DNA from: Candidatus Saccharimonadota bacterium
GTDB taxonomy: Bacteria > Patescibacteriota > Saccharimonadia > Saccharimonadales > UBA4665
NCBI GenBank assembly: GCA_027325485.1
Contig: DAIEFN010000002.1
Span: 1-64,000 of the forward strand
Length of the DNA: 64,000 nt
Reading direction: 5' to 3'
Part shown: positions 58,665 through 64,000 of the stretch, piece after piece
How the letters are laid out: the number at the start of each line of letters is the position of its first letter
Numbering within the stretch: the stretch's first letter is position 1
Notes under the pieces: model-generated
What the model saw: only the letters and a program-made list of their open reading frames with translations
What the model was told of the DNA's origin: nothing
Database searches by the model: none
Program-made: the position numbers and the translations under genes

Positions 58665-59129
58665 TTAAAGGTCGAGGTCGTCTAGCTCTTCAAGTTCACG
58701 GCGCGTTTTACTAAAGCGATCACTTTCGCTTGGACTCTCTTCAACTTCTTTGCTGTCTAATAAGGTAGTTTCTAGTTCCGGCTCAGCAGTTGGTTCCGCT
58801 TTAACGGCTTCAGGTTCAGTTTGATCGTTAGTTGCTGCTGGACGCTCTTCACTAACGCGTTCACGGCGCTCTTGAGGAAAGCCGTTGTCGACAATCTTCA
58901 AGTTGTAGCGGGCGTCGTTTTTCGTTCCGAGGGCTCTTAGTAGGGTTCTTAAGCTTTGTGCTGTCGCGCCACGCTTGCCAATTACCCGACCGAGATCTTC
59001 TGGGTCAACGGTTAGTTCAAGTAATACACCCTTTTCATCAATTCGACGCTCAATTGATACGGCATCTGGTTTAGCGACTAGTGATTTTACGACGTATTCA
59101 ACGAATTGTTGGTCAATGCTGCTGCTCAT
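58665..59129 (-). CDS. KhpA-like KH-domain RNA-binding protein with acidic tail
   Basis: 154 residues. Residues 1-80 form the KH domain (VEYVVKSLVAKPD, DPEDLGRVIGKRGATAQSLR, with the GxxG loop GKRG). About 70 residues of acidic, low-complexity tail follow, ending RRELEELDDLDL. KhpA proteins usually stop after the KH domain. It lies between rpsP and trmD, the standard place. Confidence 0.9.
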   Translation of the reverse strand: MSSSIDQQFVEYVVKSLVAKPDAVSIERRIDEKGVLLELTVDPEDLGRVIGKRGATAQSLRTLLRALGTKNDARYNLKIVDNGFPQERRERVSEERPAATNDQTEPEAVKAEPTAEPELETTLLDSKEVEESPSESDRFSKTRRELEELDDLDL

Positions 59130-59438
59130 GAGTAGTTGTGTCTCCCTCTAGGTTTAAAGATAATAACAGTATAGCATTATTGTTTTTAGGCACTGGCGTT
59201 AAGATTCTAGATTTTATAGATTCATTTTACATTTTTAGAGTAAATCATTTTACATATTTTAAGGATAAGCATATTTGATTAAATTCACTGCGAATAAAAA
59301 AATAAAACTAGAACATACTTAACTAGTAAATACTCTTAGAAACCTATGATTGACTTTCTTAGAGGCCTGCTAACAGCTCAACTCGAGCAGTTTGTATTTA
59401 GATTCTAGAATTTAGGACTTTAGTTGCGCGTGACTCTT
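59130..59438. other. AT-rich intergenic stretch between rpsP and the KH gene
   Basis: About 310 bases with low GC split the usual rpsP-KH block. The sequence AGATTCTAGA occurs near both ends (about 59204 and 59401), each containing the palindrome TCTAGA. No ORF, tRNA or clear terminator was found. It must contain the promoter for the KH-trmD-sodN side unless read-through occurs. Confidence 0.5.
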
Positions 59439-59894
59439 TTAGACAGATTCGGGTTCGACTTCAGTTGGCGTTTCCGCCTCACTGGCGGCTTCAGATTCAG
59501 CAACCACTGGCTCGTTTTCAACGACTACTGGCGTTTCGGTTGCATCAAGCTTAACTTCTTCGACTGGGGCAACTTCCTTAGCTGGCGCGCTGGAGCGACG
59601 TTTTTCGGGATTACGGACACTGCGTTTCATTTGCTTTGGTTCTTCAACCCACTTAGGCATTTTTACTTTTTCAGCTTTTAGGATTGAAGCGGCCCGGGGC
59701 GAAGGTTGAGCACCGTGCTCAAGGTAAAAACTAGCTTTGGTCTTATCTACGGTAGCGAGTTTGTTATGTGGGTCATATGAACCAAGATAGGTCACAATCT
59801 TACCACTGGTTGGTGTACGCCGGGCATCTTGAACTACCATGCGGTACATGGCGTGTCCTTTGCGACCGGTCCGTTGCATACGGATAGCTAACAT
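59439..59894 (-). CDS. rpsP: Ribosomal protein bS16 with long acidic tail
   Basis: 151 residues. The S16 domain covers residues 1-80 (MLAIRMQRTGRKGHAMYRMV, YLGSYDPHNK, YLEHGAQPSPRAASIL). A tail of about 60 residues rich in Glu, Val, Ala and Thr follows. The core is normal; the tail is longer than in most bacteria (usually 80-100 residues total). Confidence 0.96.
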   Translation of the reverse strand: MLAIRMQRTGRKGHAMYRMVVQDARRTPTSGKIVTYLGSYDPHNKLATVDKTKASFYLEHGAQPSPRAASILKAEKVKMPKWVEEPKQMKRSVRNPEKRRSSAPAKEVAPVEEVKLDATETPVVVENEPVVAESEAASEAETPTEVEPESV

Positions 59895-59980
59895 CTAAAT
59901 CCTTGTCTTTATAAAACGCGGGCAATGGCTTTCTATTTTACAGATTAGCTACGCTGTAGTCAACAGGAGCCTGTTTTAGT

Positions 59981-60688
59981 TTAGCTTTTTTGGTCTAAAT
60001 AGTGCTTTAGGGCTTCCTCGGCGGCCTGCTGTTGCCCAGCTTGTTTACTGGGTCCGCGACCTTGGCCCTTGAGCTGATTATCGACGTAGACTCCAACTGT
60101 AAATAGCTTGTCGTGATCCGGGCCTTCTTCAATAATCACTTTATAGACTGGGGTCAAACCAACTCGGCTTTGGACAACTTCTTGGAGTTGGGACTTTGGA
60201 TCAATCCAAGTGCCCTTACTTAGTATCTCTGAGAAGGTTGAGAGAATTGTCTTATCGATATAGGCTTTGGCCTGGTCATAGCCCTGATCGACGTAGATTG
60301 CGCCAATCACAGCCTCAAACGCATTCGCGAGGATTTGATCCCTAGCTCGCCTTGTACCGCGACGCTCACCACGACTTAGCCTTAGCAGGGTTTCTAAGCC
60401 ACCTTTTTGGGCCGCGGCGCCAATACTCTCGGTGCGCACTAAGGCACTACGCCAGTTAGTTAAAATGCCCTCTTGTTCATCATAGTTACTAAATAGATAC
60501 TCCGTGACTACTAATTCAAGGACGGCGTCACCGAGGAATTCAAGGCGCTCGTTATGCTCAAAAACTGTTTTACGGTGCTCGTTTAAGTAAGAGCGGTGGG
60601 TAAAAGCGGTAATTAAAAGGCCGATGTTATTAAAACTAAAACCGAGTTCAGTTTCAGAAAATTTCTGGTAGGCGTTTGAGTCGTTCAT
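59981..60688 (-). CDS. rnc: Ribonuclease III
   Basis: 235 residues. The signature NERLEFLGDAVLELVVTEYLF and the second acidic site (ANAFEAVIGAIYVDQG) are present. The C-terminal dsRNA-binding domain (DPKSQLQEVVQSRVG to KQAGQQQAAEEALKHY) is complete. It processes rRNA and cuts structured mRNAs. It starts 18 bases after the NUDIX gene. Confidence 0.97.
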   Translation of the reverse strand: MNDSNAYQKFSETELGFSFNNIGLLITAFTHRSYLNEHRKTVFEHNERLEFLGDAVLELVVTEYLFSNYDEQEGILTNWRSALVRTESIGAAAQKGGLETLLRLSRGERRGTRRARDQILANAFEAVIGAIYVDQGYDQAKAYIDKTILSTFSEILSKGTWIDPKSQLQEVVQSRVGLTPVYKVIIEEGPDHDKLFTVGVYVDNQLKGQGRGPSKQAGQQQAAEEALKHYLDQKS

Positions 60689-60706
60689 TAAAAGTCTTAA
60701 ATTTTA

Positions 60707-61204
60707 TTAATGCTTAGCTAGGCGGATTTTCTTTAAGCCAAGCAGGATTAGCTTGCCAATATCTTCATAAGCAATCTTGTCGATGGCCTCATTAGCGCTC
60801 ATCCACTTCAGATCCTTGAGCCAATCCTCACCTTTCAAATCATCAGTATTGCCTATTCCCTTAACTAAGTAAATATGCATTGTCATTAGCACCAAGGTAT
60901 GATTACGCCGATAGCGAAAGTTGACCTTACCCAACCAGGACATCACTTGCATTTGCTTTAGTCCGGTTTCTTCCCGGATTTCGCGTTCAGCGGTCAGTTT
61001 AGGGTCTTCACCTGGCTCAACGTGCCCTTTAGGAATAGTCCAGCGGTGCTTAGCATCCTGGATTAGTAACAGCTCAACACCATCGTTTTTAGGGTTACGG
61101 CGCCAGATTACACCACCGGCCGTAGTCTCATGTACCGCTTCGGCAATTTCCGGACGCCTAGTCACTAGCCGCTTAATGCCCCGAATCGGATTTGGGCGGT
61201 GCAT
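60707..61204 (-). CDS. NUDIX hydrolase
   Basis: 165 residues. The Nudix box is complete: GHVEPGEDPKLTAEREIREE then TGL. AGGVIWRRNP and KHRWTIPKGH precede it, similar to Ap4A- and MutT-like enzymes. It would hydrolyse a nucleoside diphosphate linked to another group. Its start overlaps the nusB stop by one base, and rnc follows 18 bases later. Confidence 0.93.
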   Translation of the reverse strand: MHRPNPIRGIKRLVTRRPEIAEAVHETTAGGVIWRRNPKNDGVELLLIQDAKHRWTIPKGHVEPGEDPKLTAEREIREETGLKQMQVMSWLGKVNFRYRRNHTLVLMTMHIYLVKGIGNTDDLKGEDWLKDLKWMSANEAIDKIAYEDIGKLILLGLKKIRLAKH

Positions 61205-61698
61205 TACTTCTTGTCTCCGCGCGGTTTCTTTTTACTGGCAGCCGCTTTCGGCTTGGCTGGTTTTAACTGCGGCGGCTCTTTCTGCCTTAAGAGCGTACCA
61301 AGCACGCCATTAACAAAACGTGACGAGTTTTCGCCACCAAAGGCTTTGGCTAACTCGACAGCTTCATTAATGACGACTTTAGGTGGCACATCAGCCTCAT
61401 GCTGAAGCTCCCACAGTCCAATCCTGAGCACAATGCGGTCCATACGGGCAATTTGATCAATTGGCCATTCTGGTGCAACTGGCTGTAGCTCGCTGTCTAA
61501 TTGCTGAGCTGATTTAACTACGCCATTAACCAAAGTTTTGATGAAAGCGGTGTCTTCAAGCGTTTTGTCGTAGCGCTCAATGTTGCGTGTTAGAACTTCA
61601 TCTAGATCAAAACGCTGATCACCGGCTTCAATACGGAAGTCGTATTCATATAGCGTCTGCAGAGCCACAATACGTCCTAAATGTCGGTTGGAGGCCAT
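61204..61698 (-). CDS. nusB: Transcription antitermination factor NusB
   Basis: 164 residues. ASNRHLGRIVALQTLYEYDF, the helix pair ending LRIGLWELQH, VVINEAVELAKAFGGENSSRFVNGVLG. The all-helical NusB fold is complete, with a basic tail (PAKPKAAASKKKPRGDKK). It binds boxA RNA with NusE during rRNA transcription. Confidence 0.96.
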   Translation of the reverse strand: MASNRHLGRIVALQTLYEYDFRIEAGDQRFDLDEVLTRNIERYDKTLEDTAFIKTLVNGVVKSAQQLDSELQPVAPEWPIDQIARMDRIVLRIGLWELQHEADVPPKVVINEAVELAKAFGGENSSRFVNGVLGTLLRQKEPPQLKPAKPKAAASKKKPRGDKK

Positions 61699-61792
61699 AT
61701 GTTCTATCTCTCAACGTTAGACTTACTGCTTTGTCTTAAATAAGGCTAGCTTAAGCCGCATAGCTTAGACAACGCTTGTAAGCTTTAATATT

Positions 61793-61945
61793 CTAAACTT
61801 TAGCGGCTTGCTTGCCACTCTCGCGCTTAGTTGTTCTAATCTTGACTGGCGATTTAGCGTTAACACTGCGGGCTAGTTTAAGGACCAGATGACTGCGTCT
61901 GGCTCCGGTTGCTCTAGGACTGGTGCGTTTTTTTGGTTTACCCAT
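61793..61945 (-). CDS. rpmF: Ribosomal protein bL32, zinc-free type
   Basis: A 50-residue ORF, MGKPKKRTSPRATGARRSHL and onward, with KLARSVNAKSPVKI and a basic end. KxxTSxxxxxxRRSH is the bL32 start. The four zinc-ribbon cysteines of the common form are absent. It lies between leuS and nusB, with AAGAGA upstream. Confidence 0.8.
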   Translation of the reverse strand: MGKPKKRTSPRATGARRSHLVLKLARSVNAKSPVKIRTTKRESGKQAAKV

Positions 61946-62030
61946 ATAAATGTATCTCTTTTCAACTCCCTCTACTGTGAGGCTTAATAATGTCGTCTTA
62001 CCCTACTTTAGCAGATGAAGTGAAGTCTTA

Positions 62031-64000
62031 TCAACGCTTTGGGTTCTCCAGCACTAGGCTAAGTAGCTTGTCGGCAACATATATGACACGCAAAATTGGC
62101 TGATCAGCAAGATATGTCTTGAGCTTGGGATCAGCTTTTACAGCTTGCTCAGCTGCTTCCTGAGTTGAACCGGCCGGTAGCGAAATTTCACCTTTAAGCT
62201 TACCGTTAATCTGGACAGCAAGCGTCACGCTCTCCTGCTTCAGCCATTTAGCTTCAAAGCCGGGCCATTTTTGTTGGTGAATTGATTCCTGATTGCCAAG
62301 CCTTGAGTAAAGCTCATCACTTAAGTGCGGAGCGAAGGGAGCAAGCAACATAACAATTGTTTCAAGTGCCCATTGCCAGTCAGAGGTTGCATAGTGATCC
62401 TTGGCTTTTTGTTTGTAGAGACTGTTTACGCACTCCATGAGAGATGCGATAGCTGTGTTAAAGCTCATGTGCTCTAAGTCTTCACTAACTTGTTTAACGG
62501 CCAGGTTGACGATCCGCTTGAGTACATCGCTCTGATCTTTGCCGCGCGCACTCGCTAAGTACTCATCAACCAGTGTCCAGAGTCTCTGTAAGAAGCGATA
62601 AGTTCCACCTAAGGCTTCTGGGCTCCAGGGCGTAGTTTGGTCATAGGGCGCCAGAAAAGTAATTGCCAGCCTAAGTGCATCTGCGCCATAGCCACTATCT
62701 ATAATCTCTTTGGGGTCAACTACGTTACCCTTACTCTTACTCATCTTGCTGTTGTCTGCGGCAAGGATAATCCCTTGTCCACGGCGCGCTAGGTATGGTT
62801 CAGGTGTTGGTACTAGTCCCTGGTCATACAAAAACTGGTGCCAAAAACGAGAATAAAGCAGATGCAAGGTGGTGTGCTCCATGCCACCTAAGTACAGATC
62901 GACACTACCCCAATAGTCTAATTTTTCTTGAGCCACAAAAGCTTCAGAGTTACTCGCGTCATAATAGCGCAAATAGTACCAGCAACTACCGGCCCAGTTC
63001 GGCATCGTGTCAGTTTCACGCTTGGCTGGTTCACCACACTTTGGACAGGTCGTATTAACCCAGTCACTAATGGCGGCTAGAGGACTATCGCCATTGGCGC
63101 TTGGTTCATAGTGCTCAACTGTTGGTAGAAGCACTGGTAAATCCGCCTCATTGACTGCTACAGCGCCGTGTTTGGCGCAGTGGATGAGAGGAATTGGCTC
63201 GCCCCAATAGCGTTGGCGGCTAAAGATCCAGTCACGCATGCGGTAATTAGTCCGCTCCGTGCCGAGGCCTTGATTCACTAAGTCAGCGCTGATTTGCTCC
63301 CGAACTGCAAAACTGTTTAGGCCGTCATACTTACCTGAGTTAATCACCTGACCTTCACCGCTATAGGGCACGTCTTTTAGCGTCTCCAGTTGCGGGGGCT
63401 CAATAACATACTTAATTGGCAAATTGTGCATCGAGGCAAAAGCAAAGTCACGCTCGTCATGCGCTGGAACGGCCATAATGGCACCGGTACCGTAGCCCAT
63501 TAAGATATACTCAGCAATCCAAATTGGCATTTGCTCTTTACTCATTGGATTAATGGCATAAGCCCCGCTAAAGACGCCACTTTTAGCTTTATCCTCAGAC
63601 TGACGCTCTAGCTCCGTCTTAGCGCCGGCGGCGGCAATATAGTTGTTAACTTCTGCTCTCTGCTCGGGCGTAGTGATGGCGCCTACTAAGGGATGCTCAG
63701 GTGCTAAGACTAGAAAAGTCGCACCATAAATCGTGTCGGCGCGCGTCGTAAAGACTTTGACACTTTTAGCTTGTTCGCTGCTCAGTGGGAAATCTATTTC
63801 CAGCCCCTGACTTTTGCCAATCCAGTTGATTTGCTGGTCAGCAATTCGGGACGGGAAGTCGATGCTATCTAATCCTTGAATCAGGCGATCGGCGTAATCC
63901 GTAATTCTCAGCACCCACTGCTTTAGTTGTTTCTTTGTAACTGGGGTGTCGCAACGTTCGTGGCGGCCATTAACTACTTCTTCATTTGATAAGCCGGTCT
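62031..64000 (-). CDS. leuS: Leucyl-tRNA synthetase, C-terminal part (runs off the window)
   Basis: About 655 residues are visible; the 5' end is beyond 64000. The reading frame continues past an internal GTG at 63914 through RCDTPVTKKQLKQW to the edge. Features: the editing domain (TTRADTIYGATFLVLAPEHP, GTGAIMAVPAHDERD), a zinc-binding CPKCGE-like segment, WYYLRY, the KMSKS motif (NSKMSKSKGNVVDP) and the anticodon-binding and C-terminal domains ending at the stop. It charges tRNA-Leu. Confidence 0.97.
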   Translation of the reverse strand, partial: TGLSNEEVVNGRHERCDTPVTKKQLKQWVLRITDYADRLIQGLDSIDFPSRIADQQINWIGKSQGLEIDFPLSSEQAKSVKVFTTRADTIYGATFLVLAPEHPLVGAITTPEQRAEVNNYIAAAGAKTELERQSEDKAKSGVFSGAYAINPMSKEQMPIWIAEYILMGYGTGAIMAVPAHDERDFAFASMHNLPIKYVIEPPQLETLKDVPYSGEGQVINSGKYDGLNSFAVREQISADLVNQGLGTERTNYRMRDWIFSRQRYWGEPIPLIHCAKHGAVAVNEADLPVLLPTVEHYEPSANGDSPLAAISDWVNTTCPKCGEPAKRETDTMPNWAGSCWYYLRYYDASNSEAFVAQEKLDYWGSVDLYLGGMEHTTLHLLYSRFWHQFLYDQGLVPTPEPYLARRGQGIILAADNSKMSKSKGNVVDPKEIIDSGYGADALRLAITFLAPYDQTTPWSPEALGGTYRFLQRLWTLVDEYLASARGKDQSDVLKRIVNLAVKQVSEDLEHMSFNTAIASLMECVNSLYKQKAKDHYATSDWQWALETIVMLLAPFAPHLSDELYSRLGNQESIHQQKWPGFEAKWLKQESVTLAVQINGKLKGEISLPAGSTQEAAEQAVKADPKLKTYLADQPILRVIYVADKLLSLVLENPKR

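Noticed and set aside
59200-59415. Possible small insertion (MITE-like) between rpsP and the KH gene
   Set aside because: The AGATTCTAGA repeats at both ends are short and direct rather than clear terminal inverted repeats, and no target duplication is seen.
1-64000. CRISPR arrays, tRNA and rRNA genes
   Set aside because: I looked for regularly spaced repeats and for tRNA arms with CCA-type ends and found none that I could support.

Overview
The window reads as chromosome of a Patescibacteria (CPR) bacterium, most probably a Candidatus Saccharibacteria (TM7) relative. This rests on gene content and gene style, because no 16S or 23S gene is present. Genes are compact and use the standard code. 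Many start codons sit 6-8 nt downstream of a good -10 box with no Shine-Dalgarno site, so many mRNAs should be leaderless. The bL32 gene lacks the zinc-ribbon cysteines. Several genes have an actinobacterial flavour: WhiB, a PafA/Dop-type ligase, myo-inositol-1-phosphate synthase, a b-type cytochrome and an MTB12-like secreted protein.

Layout. 1-2.3 kb: an element bounded by a perfect 26-bp inverted repeat, carrying a DUF1737-like ORF, an IS1595-type transposase, two strongly structured RNA segments and a BECR-type nuclease (toxin-like) gene. 2.3-7.7 kb: accessory genes, namely an mTERF-like repeat protein, a SipW-type signal peptidase with its TasA/camelysin-like substrate, a small secreted-protein gene broken by an amber codon, and a protein of tandem half-J-domain-like repeats. 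7.7-14.6 kb: aldo/keto reductase, PIG-L deacetylase, glycosyltransferase, DMT transporter, tiny membrane proteins, an ICMT-like methyltransferase and a secreted GH5 hydrolase. 14.7-15.3 kb: Hsp20 under a CIRCE element. 15.3-22.8 kb: a metal and thiol-redox island. It holds a CsoR-family repressor with a Cys-His-His ligand set, a CPH-type P1B ATPase, a cysteine-rich small protein and a Met-rich exported protein. It also has DoxX, CcdA, a TlpA-like thioredoxin and a His-rich exported protein. Two near-identical TACCCC/GGGGTA dyads lie in the spacers of two promoters.

23-38 kb: peptidase S51, a LysR regulator divergent from inositol-phosphate synthase with a palindromic operator between them, gene remnants, a DEAD-box helicase with a structured leader, a D-Ala-D-Ala ligase homologue and an RRM protein. 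Then come a second mTERF-like repeat protein, the PafA/Dop-like ligase, an orphan cytochrome b, WhiB, a large acidic protein and a response regulator. 38-44 kb: DedA, a phosphoesterase, a methyltransferase, and a three-gene flavin electron-transfer locus (FMN-carrier protein, ApbE flavin transferase, NqrB/RnfD-FNR fusion), followed by GalU. 44.5-57.2 kb: three DHA2-type exporters, two MarR regulators with perfect dyads at their promoters, two sugar transferases, a secreted ricin-B/CHAP hydrolase, an Mrr-like nuclease and an ABC exporter.

57.2-64 kb: a nickel superoxide dismutase with its dedicated maturation protease, then the housekeeping block trmD, KH protein, rpsP, rnc, NUDIX, nusB, rpmF and leuS (cut by the window edge), all on the minus strand.

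Taken together the cell looks built for an oxygen-exposed, metal-exposed, surface-attached life. It has NiSOD, copper-type efflux, extracytoplasmic thiol and flavin redox chains, secreted hydrolases and drug exporters.
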